Source: an uncultured Lachnospiraceae bacterium
Lineage (GTDB): Bacteria > Bacillota > Clostridia > Lachnospirales > Lachnospiraceae
DNA length: 64,000 nucleotides
Direction: 5' to 3'
Assembly: GCA_910585635.1 (NCBI GenBank)
Contig: CAJUFE010000011.1
Location: 1-64,000, forward strand
A program made the translations under genes and the position numbers. A model generated the notes under the pieces. The model was not told the origin of the DNA. It did no database searches and worked only from the letters and a program-made list of their open reading frames with translations. Shown in pieces: positions 1 to 9,304 of the stretch (its first letter is position 1; every line of letters starts with the position of its first letter).

Positions 1-142
1 GAGCTTAGCGTCCGTTACGTTCCGGTCGGAGCGAGAGCGCGTCCCATTACATGCTATCCCCCTCCCGCCGCGGACCTCTTGCGGACTTCTTGCGCCCCCC
101 CCATAGCGGCCCCGCTGGACCTTCATCGACAAAAAAGTAACC
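1..142. repeat. Intergenic repeat element, copy 1 (cut by window edge)
   Basis: This non-coding stretch resembles the element at 38972-39205. Both contain the block 'CGAGAGCGCGTCC', then a 'CATG...CCCCTCCCG' block, then a 'GCGGAC' block, and both end in 'AAAAGTAACC' (133-142 here). The left half lies outside the window, so the terminal inverted repeat cannot be confirmed in this copy. Seen: similarity in content and order. Inferred: members of one dispersed element family. Confidence 0.5.
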
Positions 143-203
143 GAAAACAATGGTTAAAATGGAAGAAATAGCAGATACTATACTTTGACAAGGAGGATGA
201 TCC

Positions 204-662
204 ATGAAAAAGTATCATATCTGCTTTCTTTTGCTCTTAGGCGCTGTGTCCCTCTGCCTGGCATCCGGCTTTTTTTTCATGCAGGCCCGGTCAGAAAGGT
301 ATCCGGCCCGGATGGAAGAGACTCAGGAGACAGGGGAGGGCCAGCAGACCACAGAGCCGGAACAGGAGACAGAGACCACTCCGCCGGAGGACCATATCGC
401 AGACTCTGCAGCCGAGGAGGAAAGCGATGCTGCTCGTCAGGCGGCGGCAGGATCGGGGCAGGTCCAGGCAAAAGGAAACTTTTTTCTGGTATCAGAGGAT
501 GGGTTCCTGCTGGTATTTGGAAAAGAACCATCGGAGATCTGCCTTTATACCCATATCCCGATCTCGGACCTTCCCGAACCGGAAAGGGCAAAGCTGCGGC
601 AGGGGATCTGGTTTTCCGCTATGGAGGAGATCTACAGTTACCTGGAGTCTTTTACCAGTTGA
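204..662 (+). CDS. Membrane-anchored protein with BofC-like C-terminal segment
   Basis: This is a 152-residue protein. A hydrophobic segment (about residues 6-26) anchors the N-terminus, with the rest predicted outside. Next comes an acidic Thr/Glu/Gln-rich linker (about 35-78), then a compact C-terminal segment of about 65 residues with the pattern 'FFLVSEDGFLLVFG' and ending 'IYSYLESFTS'. The pattern recalls the C-terminal domain of BofC, a sporulation signalling protein of Bacillus, but this is by eye only and no role in sporulation can be claimed. A strong AAGGAGG (190-196) lies 7 nt before the ATG. It is transcribed alone, between a repeat element and an XRE regulator. Coding status is fairly secure; function is unknown. 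Confidence 0.75.
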   Translation: MKKYHICFLLLLGAVSLCLASGFFFMQARSERYPARMEETQETGEGQQTTEPEQETETTPPEDHIADSAAEEESDAARQAAAGSGQVQAKGNFFLVSEDGFLLVFGKEPSEICLYTHIPISDLPEPERAKLRQGIWFSAMEEIYSYLESFTS

Positions 663-985
663 TCCGCTTGGAGGATCTTACCAGCGATAAGGTTGCTCTT
701 GAAAATCATGGGAGGATATGCTATATTATGTGTATAGAAAGAACGTTTTTTGAGGGGGGATCTAGGAAAAAGTAGATAAAAAGGCGTCTATCCACGTACG
801 GGTCACGTTCACAGTTTTTCGCTTCTCTGGTTTATTAAATGACTGGATCTGAGGTCAGGATATGGTATTGTTTGCGGTATAAGAAACAAGTTGATGATTT
901 TTTTCAAAATAATTGTTTTTTTCCATTATATCGACCGCAAAGAAGGCGATTTTCGACTAAACTAAGGAAAAGGAGAGATTATACT
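663..985. other. Intergenic region upstream of XRE gene
   Basis: This 323-base gap has no credible gene. It is A+T rich around 885-935 (runs of T, and 'TATATC' near 927-932), where a promoter for the XRE gene probably lies, but I cannot find a convincing -35/-10 pair. No terminator with a clear stem and T-tract was seen after the preceding gene. Confidence 0.4.
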
Positions 986-1225
986 ATGAACATCAACGAA
1001 GCAACCATCACTCGTATTCGTACTCTGAGCAAAGCCCAGAGGCTGTCCATGTATGAACTGGCGTATAAGACCGGGATGCCGCCTTCAACCGTAAAGAGTA
1101 TAATGAATGGGAAAAGCAAAAATCCTGGGATAGTGAACATCAAAAAGATGGCAGAGGGGCTAGGGCTGACTATCCGAGAGTTTTATGATCATGATATCTT
1201 CGATAATTTAGAGCAGGACGAATAA
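986..1225 (+). CDS. Small XRE/Cro-type helix-turn-helix regulator
   Basis: A 79-residue protein that is almost entirely one Xre-family DNA-binding domain. The helix-turn-helix is visible in 'LSMYELAYKTGMPPSTVKSI' (about residues 17-36), followed by 'MNGKSKNPGIVNIKKMAEGL', the usual third and fourth helices. There is no sensor domain, so it acts as a bare repressor or activator, possibly of its own gene. The frame is open further upstream to 839, but the start is placed at 986 because AAAAGGAG lies about 11 nt before it and the upstream codons are A+T-rich and not domain-like. A strong terminator follows directly (1243-1289), so the gene is monocistronic. Target unknown. Confidence 0.85.
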   Translation: MNINEATITRIRTLSKAQRLSMYELAYKTGMPPSTVKSIMNGKSKNPGIVNIKKMAEGLGLTIREFYDHDIFDNLEQDE

Positions 1226-1242
1226 TGAGGAACGAAAGAAGC

Positions 1243-1289
1243 ACTGGCTGACAGACCGGGGAAAAGGTTGTCAGCCAGTTTTCTGTTTT
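1243..1289 (+). terminator. Rho-independent terminator after XRE gene
   Basis: A ten-base stem pairs 1243-1252 (ACTGGCTGAC) with 1270-1279 (GTCAGCCAGT), followed by TTTCTGTTTT. It lies 17 nt after the XRE stop codon. Confidence 0.9.
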
Positions 1290-1421
1290 GCAAATGCGGT
1301 CCTTTTCTGCGGCGGTCCCATGGCCGGCCGCTGAAAAGTAAAGAAAATCGTGTTAAAAGCCAAAGATCATGCTATAATGTTTTTTAGGACATTTTACTAC
1401 CAGGAGAAAGGAGCCATGATC

Positions 1422-2429
1422 ATGACAGTCCGGCAGACGATGGAGCGGTTAGAGGAGCAGTACTTAAGTCCTTATGCATCCTTTTCCAGCAAGTCGAGGG
1501 GACGGGATGAGCAGGAGGAGCCCTGTGATATCCGTACGGTCTATCAGAGGGACAGGGACAGGATCCTGCACAGCAAGGCCTTCAGGCGGCTGAAGCATAA
1601 GACCCAGGTGTTCCTGTCACCGGAAGGCGATCACTACAGGACCCGCCTGACCCATACGCTGGAGGTATCCCAGATCGCCAGGACGATCGCCAAGTCCCTG
1701 CGGCTGAACGAGGACCTGACAGAGGCGATCGCCCTGGGCCATGATCTGGGCCATACGCCTTTTGGCCATTCTGGTGAGCATGTGCTGGATCAGATCTGTC
1801 CGGAGGGCTTTGCCCATTATGAGCAGAGCGTCCGGGTAGTGGAGCGGCTGGAAAAGGGCGGCAAGGGGCTGAACCTGACCTGGGAGGTGCGGGATGGGAT
1901 CAGGAACCATCGGACCAGCGGCCATCCTTCTACTTTAGAGGGCGCGGTGGTGCGCCTGTCGGATAAGATCGCCTATATCAACCACGATATCGACGACGCG
2001 ATACGGGCTAAGCTGTTCGTGGAGGAAGACCTCCCCTCCCGGTTCACAGATGTGTTAGGCCACAGCGTGCGGGAGCGGCTCAACCTGGCGATCCATGATA
2101 CCATCGCCAACAGCCTGGATAAGCCGATGATCTCGATGTCGCCGGGGATGGAGGAGGCCATGAAAGGGCTGCGGCAGTGGATGTTCGATCATGTGTACTG
2201 CAGCGATATCCCCAAGGCAGAGGAGGAGAAGGCTAAGCAGCTCATCGTTTTTTTATATCAATATTATTGCAGCCACGTGGACCGGCTCCCCAGAGAATAC
2301 CAGATCATGATGGAGGAGAGGAACGAGAAAAAGGAACGGGTGGTCTGCGATTACATAGCCGGGATGAGCGACCGCTATGCGATCGACAAGTTCGAGGAGC
2401 TGTTCATCCCCCAGGCCTGGAAGGTCTGA
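1422..2429 (+). CDS. dgt: Deoxyguanosinetriphosphate triphosphohydrolase-like HD protein
   Basis: 335 residues, an HD-domain dNTP triphosphohydrolase of the Dgt-like family: it hydrolyses dNTP to deoxynucleoside plus tripolyphosphate in the cytoplasm. Metal ligands can be read as H78 ('RLTHTLEV'), H107-D108 ('GHDLGHTPFGHSGE') and a later 'NHDIDDAI' Asp. The N-terminal 'RDRDRILHSKAFRRLKHKTQ' block is the family signature. The frame is open from 1350, but AAAGGAG (1407-1413) best fits the ATG at 1422; ATG 1416 would be too close. It lies 39 nt before dnaG, an arrangement found in many Clostridia, and probably starts the dgt-dnaG-sigA transcript. The precise nucleotide preference cannot be told from sequence. 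Confidence 0.92.
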   Translation: MTVRQTMERLEEQYLSPYASFSSKSRGRDEQEEPCDIRTVYQRDRDRILHSKAFRRLKHKTQVFLSPEGDHYRTRLTHTLEVSQIARTIAKSLRLNEDLTEAIALGHDLGHTPFGHSGEHVLDQICPEGFAHYEQSVRVVERLEKGGKGLNLTWEVRDGIRNHRTSGHPSTLEGAVVRLSDKIAYINHDIDDAIRAKLFVEEDLPSRFTDVLGHSVRERLNLAIHDTIANSLDKPMISMSPGMEEAMKGLRQWMFDHVYCSDIPKAEEEKAKQLIVFLYQYYCSHVDRLPREYQIMMEERNEKKERVVCDYIAGMSDRYAIDKFEELFIPQAWKV

Positions 2430-2468
2430 GGCCAGGCAGGGATCGGCACGGAGGAAAGGGAGGATCTC

Positions 2469-4430
2469 ATGCGTTATCCGGAAGAAGTGATCGAGGAAGT
2501 ACGGGCGAGGAATGATATCGTGGATGTGGTATCCGGATATGTGGCGCTCCAGCGGAAGGGGAACAACTATTTTGGCCTGTGTCCCTTCCATCATGAAAAG
2601 TCGCCTTCTTTTTCGGTGGCGCCGGGGAAGCAGATCTACTATTGTTTTGGCTGCGGCGCCGGCGGGAACGTGATCACCTTTATCATGGAATATGAAAATT
2701 ATACCTTCGGGGAGGCGCTGCAGCTTTTAGCGGACAGGGCCGGCATCACCCTGCCGAAACGGGCCTACAGCCAGGAGGAGAAGGCACAGGACGATCTCAA
2801 AAAGACGCTCCTGGAGATCAATAAGCTGGCGGCCAATTACTTCTACCATCAATTGAAGCAGCCTCAGGGGAAGATAGGCTATGATTATCTTAGGGGGCGG
2901 CAGCTGAGCGACGAGACGATCCGCCATTTCGGTCTTGGGTATTCCAATAAGGTCAGCAACGACCTGTATCGGTTCTTAAAGAGCAAAGGCTACGGGGACG
3001 ATGTGTTAAAGGAGACAGGCCTGGTGACGATCGAGGAGAAGGGCAGCCGGGATAAGTTCTGGAACCGGGTGATGTTCCCGATCATGGATATCAATAACCG
3101 GGTGATCGGCTTTGGGGGCCGTGTGATGGGAGAGGGCAAGCCCAAGTACTTAAACTCGCCGGAGACCAGGCTGTTCGATAAGAGCCGGAACCTCTTCGGG
3201 CTGAACTTCGCCAGGACCTCCCGGGAAAAGTACATCCTGATCTGCGAAGGCTATATGGATGTGATCGCCCTCCATCAGGCGGGTTTTAGCAATTCCGTGG
3301 CATCTCTGGGGACCGCGTTCACCAGCCAGCAGGCCCTCCTGCTGAAGCGCTATACAGAGCAGGTGATCCTGACCTATGACAGCGACGGGGCAGGAGTGAA
3401 GGCGGCGCTGCGGGCGATCCCGATCTTAAAGGAGGTGGACATGTCGGTGAAGGTGCTGGACATGACCCCCCACAAGGATCCGGATGAGTTCATCAAGAAC
3501 CTGGGAGCGGACCGCTTCCGGGAGCGGATCGAGAAGGCGAAGAACAGCTTCCTTTTTGAGATCGATGTACTGCGCAGGCAGTATGATATGGAGGATCCGG
3601 AGCAGAAGACGAAGTTTTATCAGGAGACCGCGAAGAAGCTTTTGACCTTTCGGGAAAGCCTGGAGCGGGATAATTATATCCAGGCCGTGTCCAGGGAGCA
3701 GGCCATCCCTTATGAGGAGCTAAAAAGGCTGGTCAACCGGATGGCCAGCCATTTTGTGCCAGGCTCTAAGGCGGCCGGCGGGCCCGGGCTTTCCGGCGGG
3801 GAGGAGAGCCGGGAAGGGGACGAGGCTGGGACGGCGAGGTCAGGCGTGTCAGGCAGTACAGGTCCGTTCGGCGTGTCAGGCGGTACGGGTCCGCTGGGCA
3901 TACCAGGCAGCCTCGACCGATCTGGCGCGCCCGGGAGCCTGGGGAGAGGACAGGCTGCAGACGGGGCGGACAGGCCCGCAGCCGGAAGGCGCCAGAAGCC
4001 CTTGCGCGGCAGGGAGGAAGGTGTCCGGCAGGCCCAGCGGCTCCTGCTCACCTGGCTGATCGAGGACCCGGGCCTCTTTTCGAAGATCAAGGGGATCGTC
4101 TCGGCGGACGATCTTGTGGACCCGCTGTACCATCAGGTGGCGGAGCGGGTCTTTGACAGCCTGGAGAAGGGCTCGGTCAGCCCGGCTGCCATATTGGATG
4201 GGTTCATCAATGACGAGGGGCAGTACCGGGAGGTGGCCGCTCTTTTCCATGCCAGCGTAAAGGACTCCCTGAGCAACGAGGAGCAGCGGAAGGCATTTTC
4301 GGAGATCGTGCGGAAGGTAAAGGAAAACAGTCTGGAGCAGGCCAGGAAACAAGCGACCGATCTGGGCAGCCTGCAGAAGATCGTCAAGGAGCAGGCCGCC
4401 CTGCGCAGCCTGCATATTTCTCTGGACTAA
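2469..4430 (+). CDS. dnaG: DNA primase
   Basis: 653 residues. Primase synthesises RNA primers at the replication fork. The CHC2 zinc finger is complete (C38, H41, C59, C62). The RNA polymerase core follows, with the TOPRIM motifs 'ICEGYMDVIALHQAGF' and 'LTYDSDGAGVKAALR' (about residues 258-320). The C-terminal helical domain that binds DnaB occupies about residues 520-653. Between core and C-terminal domain lies an unusual Gly/Pro/Ser/Ala-rich linker (about 435-515) that includes four 9-residue repeats (459-494), described under its own entry. The start is at an ATG with GGAGGATCTC just upstream. It is flanked by dgt and sigA in the classical macromolecular synthesis order. Confidence 0.97.
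   Translation: MRYPEEVIEEVRARNDIVDVVSGYVALQRKGNNYFGLCPFHHEKSPSFSVAPGKQIYYCFGCGAGGNVITFIMEYENYTFGEALQLLADRAGITLPKRAYSQEEKAQDDLKKTLLEINKLAANYFYHQLKQPQGKIGYDYLRGRQLSDETIRHFGLGYSNKVSNDLYRFLKSKGYGDDVLKETGLVTIEEKGSRDKFWNRVMFPIMDINNRVIGFGGRVMGEGKPKYLNSPETRLFDKSRNLFGLNFARTSREKYILICEGYMDVIALHQAGFSNSVASLGTAFTSQQALLLKRYTEQVILTYDSDGAGVKAALRAIPILKEVDMSVKVLDMTPHKDPDEFIKNLGADRFRERIEKAKNSFLFEIDVLRRQYDMEDPEQKTKFYQETAKKLLTFRESLERDNYIQAVSREQAIPYEELKRLVNRMASHFVPGSKAAGGPGLSGGEESREGDEAGTARSGVSGSTGPFGVSGGTGPLGIPGSLDRSGAPGSLGRGQAADGADRPAAGRRQKPLRGREEGVRQAQRLLLTWLIEDPGLFSKIKGIVSADDLVDPLYHQVAERVFDSLEKGSVSPAAILDGFINDEGQYREVAALFHASVKDSLSNEEQRKAFSEIVRKVKENSLEQARKQATDLGSLQKIVKEQAALRSLHISLD
3843..3950 (+). repeat. Four 27-nt repeats inside dnaG (9-residue collagen-like units)
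   Basis: The units read GVSGSTGPF, GVSGGTGPL, GIPGSLDRS and GAPGSLGRG. The first two are nearly identical in DNA; the last two have diverged. They lie in the linker between the polymerase core and the DnaB-binding domain. Because the unit is a multiple of three, copy-number change would leave the frame intact. Confidence 0.8.
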
Positions 4431-4476
4431 AGGAGAGGATAGTAAGGATAGCCTGATCACGTGGAAGGATGGGGAT

Positions 4477-5598
<1,122 letters not shown>

Positions 5599-5733
5599 GC
5601 CCGCCCTGCCGGCAGGGGCCGGTCCCATGCTCTGCAGTCAGAGGATATCGTGTGATATAGGTTAAAAAGATAAGGATGACAGCAGAGAAGAGCAGAGGAG
5701 ATGAGGGCTATAAGGGTAAGGACAGGAGGAGAT

Positions 5734-6447
5734 ATGCAGCTATCGAAACGACTAAAGCTGGTGGCCTCCTTTGTGCCGGAGGGAGACCGGGTAGCGGATG
5801 TGGGGACGGACCATGGCTATGTCCCGATCTGGCTGGTGGGAACGGGGCGATGTCCCGGGGCGGTGGCCATGGATGTGCGCCAGGGACCTTTGGACCGGGC
5901 CAGAGCCCATATCCGGGAGAGCGGGCTGGAGGACAAGATCCAGGTCCGCCTGTGCGACGGCCTGTCCGGTTCGATCCCCGGGGAAGTGGATACCGTGGTG
6001 ATCGCCGGGATGGGCGGTGAGCTGATGCTGCGCATCCTGGAGGAAGGGCGGCATATGTGGGAGAGCACAGCCCATTTTGTCCTTTCCCCCCAGTCCGATC
6101 TGGATAAGGTCCGGCGCTTTCTGGAGGCGGAGGGCTTTTTGCTCCTCAGGGAAGCCATGGTCCTGGATGAAGGGAAATATTATACCGTCCTCCTGACGGG
6201 AAGGGGCATGGAGGAAAAGGGTACATACAGGAGGCCGTCCTGGTATCTCTACGGGAAGCTGCTGATCCAGGACAAAGATCCGGTGCTGCAGTGTTTTCTG
6301 GAAAAGGAAGAGGAACGGCTGGAGAAGATCCTGGCGGGGCTGGCCGGGAAGGCCACGGACGGGGCAGCCGCGGCCAGGAAGGAGATCTTAGAGCAGCTGG
6401 CCGGGGTCAGAGAGGTGCAGGCGGATATGGGATGCAGGCGGGGATGA
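5734..6447 (+). CDS. trmK: tRNA (adenine(22)-N(1))-methyltransferase TrmK
   Basis: 237 residues. TrmK transfers a methyl group from S-adenosylmethionine to N1 of A22 in bacterial tRNA. The Rossmann SAM site reads 'RVADVGTDHGYVPIWL' (about residues 20-35), 'AMDVRQGPLDRARAHI' and the catalytic-loop block 'VVIAGMGGELMLRIL'. The C-terminal part is a helical coiled-coil-like domain. The frame is open from 5701, but AGGAGGA (5724-5730) sits correctly before the ATG at 5734, and the protein begins 'MQLSKRLKLVASFVP' as the family does. The sigA-trmK-nif3 order is common in Firmicutes and supports the call. Confidence 0.93.
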   Translation: MQLSKRLKLVASFVPEGDRVADVGTDHGYVPIWLVGTGRCPGAVAMDVRQGPLDRARAHIRESGLEDKIQVRLCDGLSGSIPGEVDTVVIAGMGGELMLRILEEGRHMWESTAHFVLSPQSDLDKVRRFLEAEGFLLLREAMVLDEGKYYTVLLTGRGMEEKGTYRRPSWYLYGKLLIQDKDPVLQCFLEKEEERLEKILAGLAGKATDGAAAARKEILEQLAGVREVQADMGCRRG

Positions 6448-6484
6448 GATACAGGCGGATATACGATACAGGAGGGGATATAGG

Positions 6485-7282
6485 ATGCGATGTGAGGAGA
6501 TGATCCAGGTCCTGGAGGAGCTGGCGGCCCAGTCTATGGCCTGCAGCTGGGATAATCCGGGTCTTTTAGTGGGCTGGAGGGAAAAGGAGATCAAAAAGGT
6601 CTACGTGGCGCTGGATGCCACCGACCAGGCGATCGAGGATGCGGTCCGGGAGGGAGCGGATCTATTGCTGACCCACCACCCGATGATCTTTAAGCCCATG
6701 AAAAAGATCGATGGCGGAGATTTTATCGGGCGGCGTGTGATCCGCTTGATCCAAAAGGGGATCTGCTGCTATGCGATGCACACCAATTTTGACAGCGCTC
6801 CAGGCTGTATGGCCGATCTGGCCGCGGGGAGGCTGGGCCTGACCCACTGCCAGATCCTGGCGCCGGAGGGGGAAAAGGACGGAGCGGCCTACGGGATCGG
6901 AAGGGTAGGGACACTGCCAGGGCCCCTTACCCTGCGCCAGCTGGCACAGCGGGTGAAGGAAGCCTTCGGCCTCCCCTTTGTGACGGTATATGGGGATCTG
7001 GGCGATGACCGGCCGCTCCTAAGCTGCGCTGTGTCCCCAGGCTCCGGCGGCAGCATGATCCAAGCTGCTCTGAGATGGAAGGCCGATGTGCTGGTGACGG
7101 GAGACATCGGCCACCATGACGGGATCGACAGTGTGGCCAGGCAGATGGCGGTGATCGACGCCGGACATTATGGGCTGGAGCATATCTTTGTGGACTACAT
7201 GGAGCGATACCTAAAAGAGCGGCTGGGGGACCAGGTGCAGGTGGTAAAAGCGCCGGTGGTGTTCCCGGCGGCGGTGCTCTGA
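6485..7282 (+). CDS. Nif3-like dinuclear metal-binding protein (DUF34/YqfO family)
   Basis: 265 residues, a Nif3/DUF34 protein. Metal-binding motifs are visible: 'LLTHHPMIFKPMKKI' (about 59-73), 'YAMHTNFDSAP' (about 96-106) and 'GDIGHHDGIDS' near residue 205. The usual C-terminal 'DAGHYGLEH' is present. Some members, such as B. subtilis YqfO, carry an inserted CutA-like domain; this one is the short form. The biochemical role of the family is unsettled (GTP cyclohydrolase I type 2-like naming is unreliable). It follows trmK by 37 nt and is probably co-transcribed with it. Confidence 0.9.
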   Translation: MRCEEMIQVLEELAAQSMACSWDNPGLLVGWREKEIKKVYVALDATDQAIEDAVREGADLLLTHHPMIFKPMKKIDGGDFIGRRVIRLIQKGICCYAMHTNFDSAPGCMADLAAGRLGLTHCQILAPEGEKDGAAYGIGRVGTLPGPLTLRQLAQRVKEAFGLPFVTVYGDLGDDRPLLSCAVSPGSGGSMIQAALRWKADVLVTGDIGHHDGIDSVARQMAVIDAGHYGLEHIFVDYMERYLKERLGDQVQVVKAPVVFPAAVL

Positions 7283-7338
7283 GATGGTCGGGCGAGAAAA
7301 CAAAACGATGAGAGGGATATAGGGAAGGGGGATATCAG

Positions 7339-8994
7339 ATGGCTCGGATCAAGATCGACGGTGTTGAAAAGGGATACCCGGAGGGGACGACCTGGCTGGA
7401 GGTGGCCAGAGAGCACCAGGGGGCGTATGAGGAGGACATCCTGCTGGTCCTGGTGGACCGGAAGCTGGAGGAGCTCCATAAAAAGGTCAGGGACTGCGAC
7501 CGGCTGGAATTTGTCACCGCTAAGGATAAGGCGGGGATGCTGACCTACAGGAGGAGCTTGAAGTTCTTGCTGCTGAAGGCCTTCTATGAGACGGCAGGCG
7601 CGGACAGGGTCAAAAAGCTGATCGTGGATTTTTCACTGGGCAATGGCTATTTTGTAAAGCCGATGCTGGAGGGGGTTCTGCTGACCGAGGCCCTTTTAGA
7701 GCAGGTCAAGGCGAAGATGCTGGCGTATGTGGACCAGAGGCTCGCGATCACAAAGCGGAGTATGTCCACCCAGAAGGCGATCCAGCTGTTCCACAAGCAT
7801 GGGATGTATGACAAGGAACGGTTGTTCAATTACCGTCGGGTCTCCAGCGTGAACCTCTATGAGATCGGTGGTTTTGAGGATTATTTCTATGGTTATATGG
7901 TACCGGATGCCGGTTATCTGAAGTACTTTGATCTGGTCCTTTATCAGGATGGCTTTGTGCTCCTGTTCCCGGGGGCGGATCCTAAGGTGGTAGAGCCCTT
8001 TATGCCTAAGGATAAGCTGTTCCAGGTCCTTAAAGGCTCCTCTGATTGGGGCAGGCGCTTAAAGCTGGCCGATGTGGGGGACTTAAACGACTGGATCGCC
8101 CGGGGGCGGGCCAGCGAGATGATGCTGATCGAAGAGGCGCTGATGGAGAAACGGGTGGGGGATATCGCGGCGAAGATCGGGGTGGACCGGTCGAAGAAGT
8201 TCGTGATGATCGCAGGCCCCTCCTCCTCCGGTAAGACCACCTTTTCCCACCGTCTCAGCATCCAGCTGATGGCCATGGGCTTAAATCCCCATCCGATCGG
8301 GGTGGACGACTATTATGTAAACCGGGAGGACAGCCCCCGGGATGCCAATGGGAATTATGATTATGAGTCCTTAGCCTGTATCGACCTAAAGCAGTTCAAC
8401 CAGGATATGACCAGCCTCCTGGCCGGGGAGAGGGTCCAGCTGCCCCGCTATAATTTCATCAGCGGGAAACGGGAATATAAAGGAGACTATCTGACCCTTG
8501 GGTCCGAGGATATCCTGGTGATCGAGGGGATCCATGGGTTAAATGACCGGTTGTCCTACGCTCTTCCCCAGGAGAGTAAATTTAAGATCTACATCAGTGC
8601 GCTGACCTCCTTGAACATTGACGAGCATAACCGGGTACCCACCACGGACGGCAGGCTATTGCGCCGGATCGTTCGGGATGCCAGGACCAGGGGAAAGAGC
8701 GCCCAGGAGACGATCCGGATGTGGGATTCCGTGCGCAGCGGCGAGGAGAACAATATCTTCCCCTACCAGGAAAATGTGGACGTGATGTTCAATTCGGCCC
8801 TGGTCTATGAGCTGGCGGTCTTAAAGCAGTATGCGGAACCCCTGCTCTTCGGGATCCCCAAGGACAGCTTAGAATATGTAGAGGCGAAACGGCTCCTTAA
8901 GTTCCTGGATTATTTCCTGGGGCTCAGCAGCGAGGATGTGCCGAAGAACTCGATCCTGCGGGAGTTCATCGGGGGGAGCTGCTTCCGGGTGTGA
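7339..8994 (+). CDS. TGS-domain nucleoside (uridine) kinase fusion
   Basis: 551 residues. The N-terminal 60 residues are a TGS-like domain ('IKIDGVEKGYPEGTTWLEVA'). Next comes a threonyl-tRNA-synthetase second-domain-like region (about 70-250). The C-terminal half is a uridine kinase/phosphoribulokinase P-loop domain with Walker A 'GPSSSGKTTFSHRL' at about residues 294-307 and 'PIGVDDYYVNREDSP'. Established: this fusion is widespread in Clostridia and is annotated as nucleoside kinase. Inferred: phosphorylation of uridine or cytidine with ATP or GTP, with the TGS part as a regulatory or RNA-sensing module. It lies 56 nt after nif3, and a structured terminator region follows. Confidence 0.9.
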   Translation: MARIKIDGVEKGYPEGTTWLEVAREHQGAYEEDILLVLVDRKLEELHKKVRDCDRLEFVTAKDKAGMLTYRRSLKFLLLKAFYETAGADRVKKLIVDFSLGNGYFVKPMLEGVLLTEALLEQVKAKMLAYVDQRLAITKRSMSTQKAIQLFHKHGMYDKERLFNYRRVSSVNLYEIGGFEDYFYGYMVPDAGYLKYFDLVLYQDGFVLLFPGADPKVVEPFMPKDKLFQVLKGSSDWGRRLKLADVGDLNDWIARGRASEMMLIEEALMEKRVGDIAAKIGVDRSKKFVMIAGPSSSGKTTFSHRLSIQLMAMGLNPHPIGVDDYYVNREDSPRDANGNYDYESLACIDLKQFNQDMTSLLAGERVQLPRYNFISGKREYKGDYLTLGSEDILVIEGIHGLNDRLSYALPQESKFKIYISALTSLNIDEHNRVPTTDGRLLRRIVRDARTRGKSAQETIRMWDSVRSGEENNIFPYQENVDVMFNSALVYELAVLKQYAEPLLFGIPKDSLEYVEAKRLLKFLDYFLGLSSEDVPKNSILREFIGGSCFRV

Positions 8995-9078
8995 GATGTG
9001 GGAGGTCTTGACAGGCTGATCGCATTAGTCGAGAAGTGTAAACCTTACATAAAGCGGTGCAAGGGACGGACAGAAAAA

Positions 9079-9178
9079 GACCCATCAGCTAGCTCACCAG
9101 CACCTGATGGGTCGGATGATGACCGCGAGAGCGGTCAGTAGACCACCTTGGGCGGCAGCATCATCGCCGCCCTTTTTT
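9079..9178 (+). ncRNA. Candidate structured RNA: three hairpins ending in a terminator
   Basis: Three helices follow one another. H1 pairs 9079-9088 with 9104-9113 (10 bp, loop of 15). H2 is 9121-9136, GACCGC-GAGA-GCGGTC with a GNRA loop. H3 is 9150-9178, GGGCGGC/GCCGCCC followed by six T, a good terminator. TTGACA occurs at 9008-9013, but no good -10 follows at 16-18 nt. It could be a 3' end processed from the kinase mRNA, a small RNA, or a leader for the M55 gene. I recognise no known riboswitch core. The rest of the 310-base gap (8995-9304) shows no gene. Confidence 0.5.
9150..9178 (+). terminator. Rho-independent terminator
   Basis: GGGCGGC (9150-9156) pairs with GCCGCCC (9166-9172), followed by TTTTTT. 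It ends either the nucleoside kinase operon or the candidate small RNA. Confidence 0.9.
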
Positions 9179-9304
9179 GTCCCTCTTTATGATCGCATCT
9201 TATGGAGGCGGTGTCAAGAAAAAAGGGCGTCAGCATCAAATTGACAAAACCCTCCTATGGTGATAGAATACAGTACGATATCAAGAAAAGGGGGTCTGCG
9301 GGCG

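Noticed and set aside
8995..9304. T-box, glycine or other known riboswitch
   Set aside because: I looked for the T-box core and the conserved strings of common riboswitches and found none.
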